In this document: positions 12,194 through 23,690 of the stretch, one piece after another | Layout of the letters: each line of letters begins with the position of its first letter | Position numbering within the stretch: the stretch's first letter is position 1 | Source: Perognathus longimembris pacificus | Taxonomy: Eukaryota; Chordata; Mammalia; Rodentia; Heteromyidae | Assembly (NCBI RefSeq): GCF_023159225.1 | Contig: NC_063174.1 | Location: 37,793,691-37,857,690 of the forward strand | Direction of reading: 5' to 3' | Length of the DNA: 64,000 nucleotides | Translations under genes and position numbers: made by a program | Notes under the pieces: model-generated | The model's input: only the letters and a program-made list of their open reading frames with translations | Told to the model about the DNA's origin: nothing | Databases searched by the model: none

Positions 12194-12403
12194 AAAATAA
12201 AGCCAAGCACTGGTGGCTCACACCTGCAATTCTAGCTACTGAGGATACTGAAATCTGAGGACCGCAATTCCATTAGAAGTCAGCCCAGACAGAAAAGTAG
12301 CAAAAAGCCAAACATAGAGGTGTGGCTCAAATGGTAGGGTGCCAACCTTGACTGAAAAAGCCAAGTAAGAATGTGGAGGCTCTGAGTTCAAGGCCCAGTA
12401 ACA
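12194..12403 (+). repeat. Older B1/Geo-type SINE
   Basis: The right half reads GTGGCTCAAATGGTAGGG, then a spacer containing GCCAAGTAAGAATGTGG, then CTGAGTTCAAGGCCCAGTA. The spacer differs from the younger Geo spacer. A short (CA)n tail follows at 12407-12433. Confidence 0.8.
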
Positions 12404-12534
12404 GAACACATGCACACACAAACACACACACCTACAAACCCAAACAGCAGCAACAAGAAACAAACAGAATCTCAGGTGATGACCACCCTCTCCTTCAGGT
12501 CTTGGTCTGTTTATTTTATGGCTGGATTGTTGCA

Positions 12535-12705
12535 TAGGGCAGCCACTATCCACATGTGGTCACTTAAAACTAACTAAAATTAAACACAAATGACATAGTT
12601 GGTCCTCCCATTGTATTTGCTGTATTTCAGTCTTAATATCCACCTATGGCTTAATGGCTACTGGATCAGACAGCATAAGCATAGAACACTTCAACATTCT
12701 AGAAA
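12535..12705. repeat. Possible old DNA-transposon remnant
   Basis: GGGCAGCCACTATCCACATGTGG at one end and TAATGGCTACTGGATCAGACAGC at the other recall a common old mammalian non-autonomous repeat. The family is not determined. Confidence 0.3.
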
Positions 12706-13423
12706 GGTGGCTTTGTAGCACTGCAGATTTCCCAGGCCCATGCCCTTCTCTCATGCTCACTCTGTTGCACTCTAGGGTAAAGCTTTTGGTGGGCAGGCAC
12801 CCTGCCGGTTGTGTTGTCTGGGTCCTAGAGTCTGGGGCTCCTACTACAGAGTAGATATGCAGATGGACAAGCAGCCTGGAGGATCACCTCATTCTCCGTG
12901 TTTGTAGACCCAGAGTAATGTCTTCTATGAAGGCATAGTCACTCTATTAAAGCTCCGTTTTATAGAGCTCAGCCTGTTTTTAAAAGCTGTCACAAATACA
13001 CACAGTTCCCAAACAGATGAAACAAGGCAGCACAGGCGATTCAAGATGGTCTTTAGCAATGGCCCCGTGCTGTCTCCGAACTTTTTACAGGGCCTCAGGG
13101 GCCAGTAATTTCAAAACCTGAATCTTTAGAGAGTTCCTCTGAAGAGGAGAACCATCTCCGTGGGTTGGAGTAGGTGGGGCTCAGGGGCTCTTTAACCTGT
13201 CTGTTTTCAGACAGAGTGTTCTCCTTGTTGTTAAGCTGGTCTCTGGCCCAGCTGCCCCACATCTTTGTGGTAAAGAGCAAACCACTTCCCAACTGAATTT
13301 ATGTCCTGTAGTTCAATGCCATGGTGATGCCTGTGGCTCTCCTCTTCCATGAGCTGCAGAGCAGACAAGGCAACCTCTGCAGGCTTGAAAAGCAATGCTG
13401 TCTTTCTCTATCCATCTTTTATT

Positions 13424-13427
<4 letters not shown>

Positions 13428-13502
<75 letters not shown>
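13428..13502. repeat. (TC)n microsatellite at a SINE tail
   Basis: More than 30 TC units abut the tail side of the minus-strand IDL-Geo at 13503. Confidence 0.95.
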
Positions 13503-13504
<2 letters not shown>

Positions 13505-13688
13505 GTTCTGCGGCTTAAACTCAGTGCCTGAGCTCTGCCCCTGGTTTCTTTTTGCTCAAGGCTAGCATTCTACTACTTGAGCCATAGTACCACTTTTGGC
13601 CTTTTCTGTGTATGTGGTGCTGAGGAATCGAACCCAGGGCTTCTTGCATGCTAGGCAACACTCTACCACTAAGCCACATTCCCAGCCC
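13503..13688 (-). repeat. Old IDL-Geo SINE
   Basis: Reverse orientation. Both halves are present but diverged (CTTGCATGCTAGGCAACAC in the ID part, closer to a typical ID loop than the younger copies). Confidence 0.85.
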
Positions 13689-13802
13689 TCTCTCTGTTTT
13701 TTAAAGCCAGTTAAACTTAAAAAAAAAAGATGGGACAAGAGCTTTCCATATGACTTGTATTAACATTATTATTAGTAGTATTAGGATTAGTATTATCTTT
13801 GC

Positions 13803-14014
13803 TTGTAGTTAGGTTTGAACTTTGGGTAAACTCAGCTAACTTATTAGGCTGGTGCTCTATCATTTGAGCCATATCTCTAGTTGGCTTATTGTTGGTTCAT
13901 TTGGAGATAGACTCTTGTGGATTTTTCTACCCTATGCTGGCTTTGAACCCTGATCCTCAGACCTCATTTTCCCGAGAAGCTAGCATTACAGGCACGAGCC
14001 ACTGGCACCTGGCT
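13803..14014 (-). repeat. Diverged B1/Geo-type SINE
   Basis: GCTGGTGCTCTATCATTTGAG and AGCATTACAGGCACGAGCCAC mark the two halves in reverse orientation. It follows an ATT-rich stretch at 13760-13800. Confidence 0.75.
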
Positions 14015-14519
14015 TTATGGTGACTAATTTTATATTTTCAGCAATCCTAAGAAGCAAGATGTATAGCATCTTCATGAGAAAACTAGGGCCCAGGAAACTT
14101 CCCCAACATAAAACAATATGTCTGTGTCCATGCTGGGATCTGTCTCCATGGCTCGGCCTGATAGCCATGCTTCCAGGACCAGACTGCACTGCCTTTCATT
14201 GTTGTAGACTGACACCACCAGCAGAGACATTGATCAAGCTGAAAAATGAATCAGAAGCTGTTCACCAAGAGTCTACTGTGTGACAGACACAAAATGTTGG
14301 CCTCCAGAGAAGACAGACCTGTCCTCCAGGCACTTTAAGCCCACTGAGGCTTGGCATGATTATAGAGTCAACTCCAGCATTTCCAGCAACCATGGGTGTG
14401 CTTGTGACATTGGCAGGTGTTGCTCCTTCCAGCCCTACTGAGAGAGTCCAGTCTGCTCAGGGCTCTGCTGAATGAGGCGGAGAGTGGACCCTGATCTCCA
14501 GGCCCAAACAGTTGCCTTG

Positions 14520-14940
14520 TAGGTTAGGCTTTTTGTTGCTGTAACAAAAATATCTGACAAAACAGCCTAAAAGGAGCAAGGATTTATTCTGGCTCACAGT
14601 TTCAGACATTTTAGCCCATAATTGGCTAGTTTCAGTACTTTGGATGTGAGGTGAGCATGCATGGGAGAGGTTTTTCACCTCATGGTAGACAGGAAGCAGA
14701 TGGGGGAGGGGGAAAACAGAGAGGGAGGGAGGAAAGAAGGACAGGGAAGAGGGAGGTGGAGAGGGAGAGAGAGAGAAAAGTAAGGCTTGGAACAATGTAT
14801 AGTTCCCTAGGACATGCCTCCAGCTTCTTCCAGCTGGGCTCCACCTCCTAAGGTTTCCAGAACCTCCCAAAATATCACCAGAGGCTAAGGTCCAAGCCTT
14901 AAATACACGCATCTGTTGGGGGCACTTTATATCCAAACTT
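14520..14940. repeat. Interspersed repeat of about 420 bp, family unassigned
   Basis: TTTTTGTTGCTGTAACAAAA, TTCTGGCTCACAGTTTCAG, CTGGGCTCCACCTCC and TTATATCCAAACTTCC form the layout of a common rodent/mammalian interspersed repeat (MaLR- or hAT-like). A purine-rich run (14680-14785) sits inside it. The minus-strand open frame of 159 codons here is not a gene. Confidence 0.5.
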
Positions 14941-15059
14941 CCGGATTGTACTGTCCAATGGCTGTTCTCTGGCTACATCCTGTAGTTGTCAACAGGGATT
15001 CACTAGCAAACAGGCTGTGGTTAAATAGATTTGGAAGATGCATCATTGAATATGCTACT

Positions 15060-15480
15060 CGGTTTGGTTATTGATGGCTTTGTGACAAGTGATCACAAAA
15101 CATAATGGCTCAACACAATGGAATATTATTACTGCTCACAAGTCTGTGGTTGCCTGGGCTCGGCTGGATGGTTCTTCTAGGAGTGTCTCATACAGTTGCT
15201 TATTTTCATGTCTGATGGTTGCAGTCAGTTGCCAGGTGGACCTGGGTTGATCAAATGTTTCTTTCTCCATATGGTTTGGATGTGTGCTGACTTGGATTTC
15301 ATACTGTGGTATCTCAGGGTGGTTTGGTTTCTTATTGGCAGCCATTTTCCCCCCAGAGTAGGTACTGGAACAGGCCTAGCAAGAAGCTGTAGAGTTTTGA
15401 ATAGCCTAGCACAGAAGTCCTCAAACAGCACTGCAGTTCTACAGCATTTTCCTAGTCAGGTAAGTTTGATTAAGGTCTGA
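15060..15480. repeat. Ancient interspersed repeat, family unassigned
   Basis: GTGACAAGTGATCACAAAAC, AATGGCTCAACACAATGG and CTCGGCTGGATGGTTC follow a well-known old mammalian repeat in order. I cannot name it confidently. Confidence 0.4.
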
Positions 15481-15864
15481 CACTAACTCAGTGGGAGAAG
15501 TAGCAAATCACTTGCAGGTTTGGTTAATTCACTGTTCCTCTTGGAGATTCACAGTTCCTAAGAGTGTATCAAAGGTGACTGAGAATTCCTGCACTAAAGA
15601 AGTATGTTTAGCTTGGCCTTTCTCAAGCTGATTCTTATTGCTGTTTCTAAAATCAGGAAATACCTTTCTCACAGAAAATAACTTGTATTCTGCCAGAGGG
15701 CAGTCAGCAGAATGGGAGGGTGATAAATGTGGGGCTCCATTCTATTGTCTAATAAAGAAAACATATACAAGGTGAAATTTGGAGTTAGACAGGGAATGGT
15801 TGATTTAAAGAAGTGCAAGTAGGCCATCCTCATTTATAGGGAGCATGAATGTCCTAGAGATGAA

Positions 15865-15990
15865 AGCTTTGACCTTATTTCCAACAGATCTAGGTTCAAA
15901 TTCTTTTTCTATTCTTTAGACCTACATGACATTGGACTAGTTACTTCTCTCTAGTCTTTAGTTTCCTTATTGACACAATAATGAGTTTCA
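15865..15990 (+). repeat. MIR SINE fragment
   Basis: ATCTAGGTTCAAATTC, CATTGGACTAGTTACTTCTC and AGTTTCCTTATTGACACAATAATG match the MIR core and 3' part. Confidence 0.65.
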
Positions 15991-16149
15991 ATTGGACAGA
16001 AAGAGTTCTTACTGTACTAGATGGATGTGGTGAACAGTGTGGTACTTTATGTTGTTTCTTTGCACAGGACGTCCCTGTGCTGAGTAAACACCTCTCTGTT
16101 GGACCTTGTGTTGCTCAGTTCCTTTCACCTCTAAACTTTTCCTTTAATT

Positions 16150-16382
16150 TGTCTGTCATGGGGTTTGAACTCGGGGACTTGGTGCTGTTCCTGAGCTTTT
16201 TTGCTCAAGGCACGCTCTACCACTTTTGAGCCACAGCACCACTTCCAGTTTCCTGGTGGCTCATTGGAAATAAGAGTCTCACAGACTTTTTTGCCCAGGC
16301 TGGCTTTGAACCTCAATCCTCAGATCTCAGTCTTCTGAGTAGCTAGCTAGGATTATAGGCATGATCTACCGGCAGCTGGCTC
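16150..16382 (-). repeat. B1/Geo-type SINE close to exon 2
   Basis: Complete in reverse orientation. It ends about 145 bp before the exon 2 acceptor, the closest repeat upstream of any exon in the window. Confidence 0.87.
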
Positions 16383-16526
16383 ATCCTTAGGGCTTTCTAA
16401 CTCTACATTTCTTTGAAATGTGCTTGCCAGGGGCAAGCAAGAACTGTAAGTCTTTGACTTCCCACCACTTTTCTTGCATAAGTAACCACTATGCTCTTTA
16501 ATGTTTTGTTTTGTTTTTAAATATAG

Positions 16527-16692
16527 TTTCTAATAAGTGACCGGGACCCTCAGTGCAACCTCCACTGCTCCAGGACCCAACCTAAGCCCATCTGTGCCTC
16601 CGACGGCAGGTCTTACGAGTCGATGTGTGAGTACCAGCGAGCCAAGTGCAGAGACCCGACCTTGGCTGTGGTTCATCGAGGCAGATGCAAAG
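16527..16692 (+). CDS. SMOC1: SMOC1 exon 2: Kazal-like domain
   Basis: 166 bp, 55 codons plus one base, entering in phase 0 after ATATAG and leaving in phase 1 at AAAG|GTGAGT. It starts FLISDRDPQCNLHC. Cysteines at exon residues 10, 14, 23, 34, 41 and 54 (C-x3-C-x8-C-x10-C-x6-C-x12-C), with the CASDGRSYESMC core, give a complete Kazal/follistatin-like fold. In SMOC proteins this domain follows the signal peptide and is extracellular; protease inhibition is not established for it. No stop, frameshift or missing cysteine is seen. The signal peptide must be in an upstream exon. Minus-strand and other-frame readings here are shadows. Confidence 0.97.
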
Positions 16693-17547
16693 GTGAGTGC
16701 ATGTACATAGTATCCTCCCGTGGACACTAGGACTCAGCGCTTATACTGAGCTGTGTGCATACAAGCATTTCTGGTCATTTGGTTTGCTGTGCTCTCTCTT
16801 TGACTCTTCTCATCAGGAAGTAAGGGATGACAGGACAAGCATTTTCTCATCCTTTAGACACTGCCAATAGCCTAGGACTTAGATGTGCTGTTCTCTGGTG
16901 GCTTTGTTGTTTGCCTTTGGTTTTGTTTTAAAATAGAGCTCAAAGCATTATTGGTCGCTTCTGAATAGGGATTCCATAATGTTGGCCACCAGATGTGCTT
17001 GGTTTTGAGCTGCTCTAAAACATAAAAACATCTGGGACAACATCTAAACAGGCCCAATTTATAGTGCTTTCCTGATTCCTGTAGAAACTTAGGTTGGAGA
17101 CCCTAGATTTCTGAGAAGTATCACAGGAATGATACAAGGCTGAGCAGAGTGCCCCAGAAATGTTGATTTTTCTAAAGAAAATGCTGGTAATTCTGGAACC
17201 ATAAAGTATCTTTTAGACCTTTGGCTTACACATTTTAGAATAAACCTGGGAAAAATAATGGGAGGGGAGCATTTTTTTTTCTGGGCAACAGTAGGAATAT
17301 TTGGGAGAAAAACATGGGAAACCAGGTTACCACCACCCCTTTTCCCTTCCCGTCTTTTCTAAACATAATGTTAAGAGGAAGAAGTGGCTCACTACTATCC
17401 TCTTATCATGAGATGCTGTGGCTGAATGTGGACCCCTCCCATAGGTGCAGGGGTTTCTGCATTCTTGCTACTGGGCAGCCATCTGGGGCCATGGTGTCCA
17501 GTGTGGATTCCAAGTGAAACAAGAAATATGCTCCTCTCCCCTTTTAG
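16693..17547 (+). other. SMOC1: SMOC1 intron 2 (855 bp)
   Basis: GTGAGT donor; acceptor CCCCTTTTAG. No recognisable repeat or other feature is seen inside, so this short intron looks like unique sequence. Confidence 0.93.
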
Positions 17548-17660
17548 ATGCTGGCCAGAGCAAATGTCGCCTGGAGCGGGCTCAAGCCCTGGAGCAGGCC
17601 AAGAAGCCTCAGGAGGCTGTGTTTGTCCCAGAGTGTGGTGAGGATGGCTCCTTCACGCAG
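17548..17660 (+). CDS. SMOC1: SMOC1 exon 3: first half of thyroglobulin type-1 domain 1
   Basis: 113 bp. Its first two bases complete the split Asp codon (G|AT) from exon 2, then 37 codons run to ACGCAG|GTAAGG (phase 0). The exon encodes DAGQSKCRLERAQALEQ... and ends VPECGEDGSFTQ. It supplies cysteines 1 and 2 of the six-cysteine thyroglobulin type-1 fold, with the amphipathic helix between them. It joins exon 4 across a large intron. Confidence 0.97.
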
Positions 17661-18167
17661 GTAAGGCCTTGGCCAGTTCTCTGGGGCCTGGGGCTGGCCT
17701 GAGGCAGAGAAGAATCCCCCCAAGAGTGCAAGGCCCTCTAGGGACCTTCACTTCCTGGGAAGCAGCTGAACGAGTGACTCTTCCAGTCCCCTCCTCACTG
17801 CCTTCCCCGTCCTGGTCCTCCATCCCACCCCTTGCCAACTGGCAGTGGGCCGTGACAAGACGCAAAGAAGTTGGAGCCAGGAAACTGGCATTGCTTGGTC
17901 CCCGTCCTTGCTGCTGGCAGTCTCCTCCAAGGGCTAGACCTGAGTTTTTCTCTTCTGTCAAATATGGGCTGATTATGTTTTCTTAGCCCTGCCAGTTTCC
18001 ATGGGCAACCCCAGTATTCCCTTCACTGCCATCTCCTGGCACACTCCTGTTTGTTACCCCTGTCCTTGAACACAGTAGAGCTCTCTTTTGGTACAAAGCA
18101 TGCCATGGATCCTAGAGTGTTCTTTTCATGTACACATGAGTGTATGTACATTTGGATTTTTAATTTT

Positions 18168-18382
18168 ATTTGTGTGCGTGCTGGTCCTGAGGCTTGAATT
18201 CAGAGCTTAGACACTGTCGCTGAGCTTTTGTGCTCACTCTACCACTTGAGCCTAAAGCTCAACTTTCAGCTTTTGGTGGCTAACAGGAGATAAGAGCCTC
18301 ATGGACTTTCCTGCCTGAGTTGGCTTCGAACAGGCAGCCTCCTGAGTTGCTTGGATTACAGGTGAGCCAGCAGGACCTGGCA
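18168..18382 (-). repeat. B1/Geo-type SINE
   Basis: Reverse orientation, with a small deletion in the right half and a shortened left half (GGCAGCCTCCTGAGTTGC). Confidence 0.8.
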
Positions 18383-19094
18383 TACTTGGCTTCTAAAGTC
18401 TCTCTTCAGGCAATCCCACCCCTCATCCTGGGGGGTCTTCTCTCTAGTGTTTTGTGTAGAAGTAGTTCTGACAGTGTTGATGTTGGAGCACATTGTTGGT
18501 GCTGGTTGTGAAACAGCTGCTCCCTCCTGCACAGGGACTTGTGGCTGGGAGGGGGAAGGGGCTTCTGTGAGACTTGGGTCACATGCCCACCGCATGAAGT
18601 CCTGTCTTCATGGGAGTGGGGAACGTCATTGGACAGGATGAATTCAATGGTATTAAATCATCCCTGTAATTCTGGACCAATGAGGCAAAGGGTGTGAGGC
18701 CTGGTCTTTGGTGTGAAGGGCTCTAGGCTTCATTTCTGGACTGGCTTTAAATAGGGAATTATTGATTTTTAGACTGACTCCCTGTTCAAGCAGAATTGTC
18801 CAGGGGTGGTGGGGATTGGACATCAGCCCTCTAAAAGTGTCCCTGCGGATTCCACAAGTGCTGGGATAAACTGGCCTTGGCCACTGACCTTGGGCCAAGT
18901 GCTTTGATTGATTTCTTGTTTAAAGCTCACCACAAGCCTGGAGGTAGGGTTCATTATCCCCATTTATGGATGGTCCACCAGTACCAGGAGGGGAGCGGAG
19001 AGCTGGGCTCAAGCCCAGAGTCCTGCAAAGAACTACGCTGTGCTATTCTCTGGACTGGCAGCTTCAGAGGTGGCTCTGAGGTGGGTGCTGGCAG

Positions 19095-19470
19095 GAGACA
19101 GTATGGGGTCGTGGTTAGTGCTCTGGTTCTGAAGCCAGATGTCCTGGGCTGGATGCACACCCACCACCTCATGCTTTGGGGGTTGGGGGGAAGAGAGTGT
19201 CACAGTTTCCTTATCTGAAAAATAATGCAGCTAATTATCTCCATTACTGCTATATATTGTACATATGTTCAGTACTATCATTTATGTTGTCATATACATG
19301 ATGAATTGCCCTTAGTACTTTATATTTTCTGTGTGACTATTGTTATTCCCTTGCTATGATTACTGTAACTTCTCTCATAGGGTTGTGAGGAGGACTGGAT
19401 AAGTTAGCACATGTAAAACACTTGGAACACAGGAACTCCATACAAGTGTTTGTCATTATCATCACCAAGA
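19095..19470 (+). repeat. MIR SINE, split by an AT-rich stretch
   Basis: GTATGGGGTCGTGGTTAGTG, CAGTTTCCTTATCTGAAAAA and, after an AT-rich gap (about 19240-19340), CATAGGGTTGTGAGGAGGAC and ATGTAAAACACTTGGAACAC follow MIR order. Confidence 0.75.
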
Positions 19471-19661
19471 TTGTCATCTCTGCTATGATTCTGCTGTTCA
19501 GATTTTCCAAAAAAAATTTATGGATGATGCCACTTAATAGAACAACAAAAGAACCCCAAAACCTTTCATTGAAACTTTCCAAGCTTGGAAACTGATGAAC
19601 AGTCACATCAGTTAAAAAAACAAATCATTTATTCGAATAAAAAGTATACAGGAAGCCGAAG

Positions 19662-19900
19662 CCGGGCCCTGGTGGCTCATGACTGTAATCCTAGCTACTT
19701 GGGAGACTAGATCTGAGGATCACGGTTCAAAGCCAGTCGAGGCAGGAAAGTCTGTGAGAGTCTTATCTCTAATTAACTACCAGAAAACCAGAAGTGGCAC
19801 TGTGGCTCAGGTGGTAGAGTGCTAGCCTTGAGCTGAAGAGCTCAGGGACAGCACTCAGGCCCAGAGTTCAAGCCCCATGACTGACCAAAAGAAAAAAAAT
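19662..19900 (+). repeat. B1/Geo-type dimeric SINE, well preserved
   Basis: The left half GCCGGGCCCTGGTGGCTCATG is clearly B1/7SL-like; the right half runs GTGGCTCAGGTGGTAGAGTG to AGAGTTCAAGCCCC. This is the best copy for comparing module structure. Confidence 0.92.
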
Positions 19901-19904
19901 AGAA

Positions 19905-20236
19905 TGCAGGTTGGCTTGGTGCAGTGGCTTACAACTGGAATCCCAGCTACTTAGGAAGTGGTGATCAGGAGGACTGTTGTTTAAGACCAGCTAGGGCAAA
20001 AAGTAGCCAGAACATCCCCCTCCCCCAACTATTTCAATCAATAAGGCAAACTTGGTGGTATGTACCTATTATCCCAGCTACTCAGGAGGCCATATGTAGA
20101 GGGATTGGGGTCTGAGGCCCATCCCAGGTGAAAACACAAGATCCTACCTGAAAAGTAACAAAAGGAAAAAGGCTCAAGTGGTGCAATGCCTACCTAGTAA
20201 ACACAAGGAATTGAATTTAAAACCCAGTAGGAAGAT
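19905..20236 (+). repeat. Two B1-like units, the second with an ID-like tail (B1-dID type)
   Basis: A first B1-like unit (about 19913-20010) is followed by a second B1 unit from about 20038 and a tRNA-like end (about 20170-20236: GGCTCAAGTGGTGCAATGC ... GAATTGAATTTAAAACCC). This end lacks the spacer seen in Geo halves. Confidence 0.65.
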
Positions 20237-20252
20237 AGGCTGGGAATGGTGG

Positions 20253-20308
20253 AGGGAACAGGGAGGAAGAGAAAGAGGGAGGGAGGAAGGAAGGGAGAGA
20301 GAGAGGTA
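20253..20308. repeat. GA-rich low-complexity run
   Basis: An almost pure purine stretch that begins just beyond the 3' end of the preceding SINE. Confidence 0.85.
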
Positions 20309-22084
20309 TCTATTTGAGGCTGCATTGTGAGCATTCTTCAGTATCCCTGTCTGGGGATAGGAAATTAAACATTTATCAGATCAGTTTGGAGTATGAGAAG
20401 GAGGAAGGAGGATGGAGAAGAGGGCAGAGTGGAAGGCAGCTGCTTTTCCTGCTTCTCTAGGCTTGTACGGTCCTGCTTATGAGAATGGTTGACCCTTGCC
20501 CTCCTGATTCCGAAGTACTGCTGCCTTGTGATGGACAGCTGCTGGCCAGCTTTTGGTTTGTGGAGGCTGGGCTGGCCAGGTGGTGTTTGCTGAGGGAAAG
20601 GAACTTCCAGATTAGTCCAGGCAGATTCGTTAAATGAGAGCGCCCTGAAACTTCACAGAGGTTGACAGCCAGGTACCCTTTGCTCTGTGACATGTTAAGT
20701 ACTGCCATGTGTCCATGGCTCTCACTGGCCCAGCCTTGTGGACATCTAGACAGCTGCCTATCCCAACTCGAGAGATTGAAATGGATGTGCTGCTTTTCTC
20801 CTAATCAAAGACAATGCAAGGGCTTAACATGGAGGGCATCTGTTCACATGTGCTTCAGTGACAGGGACAGGCAGCTCCAATTGCTGTGAGGCCGAAAGCT
20901 GTTGTATTGCCCCTCCTCCCTTCCCCGATCACTTAGCTGGACATTTTTCAAAGACCAAAGTTAAGAGAGGAGGGACATTGTTTCAATATTGCTTAGGATA
21001 TTGACACATCTGCATCCTGGTGTTAATAACCTGCCCTAGCCCTGGGAATTACGCAGAGGAACTCTCTTGAAGTTGATGGAGTGGGGTGGGGTTAATCTGG
21101 TGTGAGACACAGCTTGAGGCCACATGACTGGGCTAGCTTTAATGGGGTTCATGTGAGCCGGTGGCTTTTGTTCACTTCCTTTGTTTCCCCTTGTCCTCTA
21201 TCCTCTCTCCTCCCAACTTCAGTGCACACACAAGTGGCTCTTCTTCCTTCGCCAGCAGTGGCAAGAAAGCTGCACAAAGATCACCTTTGATTTTAAAAGT
21301 TCAATATGTTGGCCATGTCCCAGACCATGAAGTCAAATTCCAAGAGCAATACCTAGACACTGTGTTTTTTTAGTTTCCCTCCCACCCCAGCCCCAAGCGA
21401 TGCCAGTATTTGGTCAACATTCCAAACACTGTCGGAAGGACAGGGCTTTGTTGCTGTGGTTTCTTGGTGGATGGTTGGCATGTAGAGTTAAGGCTCTTTG
21501 GTGACTTGTTGAGTAGAGTCAAGAGCCACAGGTGTTGCCCTTGCCTATATGATCTTACCTATTTTCTCTTCTGGGTATGGGGAACATAATTCATGACATC
21601 TGTTCTACCCAGTCCTTTGCCATGTGGTTGGGTGGCTCTCAAGGTGAGGGGCTGAAACCTCAGTGGCAGTGGATGGATGTTGCGTTGCTACCACCAGAAA
21701 GTGACAGCAGGAGCCTGGCACCTGTGGGCATCACCGAATGACAATGAGGTCACTATTGAGAGTTGCCAAGCGCCCAGCAGCCAGGTTAACTGACGATGGA
21801 GTTTTAGCCCTACCAACCTCCACAGGCTTTTTGAGCTATTAATACCTGTATTTACAAATGCTGTATTTACAAAGAAAAATTGTGTTTCCAAGGGAGGGAA
21901 TAACAGCATGAGGTCACTGAGCTAGAAAAAAAAAATGTCCCCAAGACTGCTTAGCTTCAAGGCCTGTGCTTGTAATGTTTTTGTGCTACAAAAGTGGCCT
22001 CGATGCATATGTATTTCATTTCCATCACCATTGTTATTCCAGAAGTTCCCTCTCTTGTTGCCCAATCAATCAAACTCACATTAA

Positions 22085-22285
22085 AAAAAAACCCTTTTGA
22101 TTATGGAAATTAAAAAAAGTAGGCATAATAGTATAATGAACTCCATGTACCCAACACCAGCTTCCACAATGATTGACACGTGGCCAATGCTGTTTCATCT
22201 TAGCCCCATTTTTGTCTCCCATTCCAAACCAAAGTGCTTCAAAGCAAATCCCCAGGCACAATATCTTTTCATCCCAAACAGGCAT
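22085..22285. repeat. Old L1-type fragment
   Basis: ATAGTATAATGAACTCCATG, TACCCAACACCAGCTTCCAC, CACGTGGCCAATGCTGTTTC and AAGCAAATCCCCAGGCAC reproduce a familiar old L1-associated sequence in order. Confidence 0.55.
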
Positions 22286-22440
22286 TTTTGAGCTCCACTG
22301 TGTTCCGGGCTGTGTGCTTGTTATTATGGGGCATTAATAAGATGTCATGACCTTTGCCTTCAAAGAGGTTATGTGCAGAAAAATTGCAAAGCAACTATAT
22401 ACAAGGTCATATACATACAAAGTGTTTCAAAAGCTCCTTT

Positions 22441-22650
22441 ACAGTCTGTTGTGGTGGCTGTCATCCGAGCTATTCAGGAGGCTGAGATCTGGAGTTCTTG
22501 GTTCAAAGCCATTCTGGGCAAAACAGCCTGTAAGTCCATCTCCAGTTAACTAGCAAAAAGCCCAATTGGAAGCATGGCTCAAGTAGTACAGCATGAGCCA
22601 TGAGCAAGCAAGTAGGTCAAGAGGAAAGGCCCTGAGTTCAGTATAAATTT
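22441..22650 (+). repeat. Old B1/ID-type dimeric SINE
   Basis: B1-like left half (GAGCTATTCAGGAGGCTGAG) and a diverged tRNA-like right half ending GGCCCTGAGTTCAGTA. Confidence 0.8.
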
Positions 22651-22959
22651 CAACATTCTGACCATAACTAAAAGCAAATGACACATAGTAGCCTTAATGA
22701 CGAGGAAATAGTATTGTATAAATAATTCTTACAACTTGGAAAGAAAAAGAGCATCACGGGAAAAGTAGTCCAGAAGTGTCAATGAGCAGGTCACAAAATA
22801 CCAATTAATAAGCAATAAATGAATATGAATGGAATAATGAAGATGGATAATTTTGCTTACTAATTTGGTAAGCATTAGCAAAGATGATAATATTGAAGGT
22901 TGGGTGGGGGAAAGGGCTCCTCTATTTTTGCCATATAGATCAAAAGGCCTTTAACATTT

Positions 22960-23103
22960 TTTTAAGTTCTGGGATTTGAATGTAATCTTGTGCAAGTACT
23001 GTGCTACTTGAGCCATAGCTCTACACCTTTTCTGCTTTGAGGTTTTTTATTATTTATTTTTGAATAGGGTCTCATGTTTTTAGCCTGAGCTCATGTGGGC
23101 TCA
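22960..23103 (-). repeat. Truncated old SINE
   Basis: GTACTGTGCTACTTGAGCCA marks the reverse tRNA-like half. The B1 half is cut short where the following IDL-Geo begins. Confidence 0.6.
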
Positions 23104-23105
23104 TA

Positions 23106-23325
23106 GGGGCTGGGAATATGGCCTAGTGGTAAAGTGCTCACCTCCTATACATGAAGCCCTGGGTTTGATTTCTCAGCACCACATATATAGAAAAAAACTG
23201 GAAGGGATGCTGTGGCTCAAGTGGTAGAGTGCTAGCCTTGAGCAAAAAGAAGCCAGGGACTGCTCAGGCCCTGAGTCCACGCCCCAGGACTGGTAACAAA
23301 AGCAAAACAAATAAACAAATTAGGA
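23106..23325 (+). repeat. IDL-Geo SINE, older
   Basis: GGGGCTGGGAATATGGCCTAG start and an A-rich, CAAA-type tail. It has a small deletion in the right half (GGGACTGCTCAGG). Confidence 0.92.
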
Positions 23326-23475
23326 TATAACTGCACTATGGAGCTGTTCAAACAGTATTATAGAGGTTTGTTTTATAGATGTATATGTGAATGGATATTT
23401 GAGACTTAATTAACGAAATAACTAAAAATAAATATTTTAATTCCCTTTTTATCTAAATAGAAAAGCTATCAAAGA

Positions 23476-23690
23476 TGGGTGCCGGTGGCCCATGTGTATA
23501 ATCTTTGCTACTCATGAGGCTGAGATCCAGAGGACTGTGGTTTAAAGCTAGTCTGGGCAGAAGAGTCTATAAAATGGTCTGCAAAAGTAAAATGTAGGGT
23601 AGGAGGCATGGATCAAGTGGTAGAATGCCAAACAAGCAAGCTAAACAAGTGTGTGGCCCTGAGTTAAAACATCAGTGCCAACAAACATAT
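23476..23690 (+). repeat. Old B1/ID-type dimeric SINE without Geo spacer
   Basis: The right half reads GGATCAAGTGGTAGAATGCC, then a short arm, then GTGGCCCTGAGTTAAAAC, close to an unmodified ID-type unit. Confidence 0.72.

Larger units (their letters stand above)
1..16526 (+). other. SMOC1: SMOC1 intron 1 (3' part)
   Basis: No exon is recognisable here. The sequence holds IDL-Geo and B1-type SINEs, simple repeats, old L1, L2-like and MIR remnants and a GC-rich block at about 7.98-8.64 kb, each listed separately. The stretches 1-519, 1187-2400, 4820-6480, 10420-12080 and 15480-15860 show nothing assignable. The intron ends in a T-rich tract and the acceptor ATATAG just before 16527. Confidence 0.85.

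Noticed and set aside
14457..14936. 159-codon minus-strand frame
   Set aside because: It lies inside an interspersed repeat of about 420 bp and reads through a purine-rich run.
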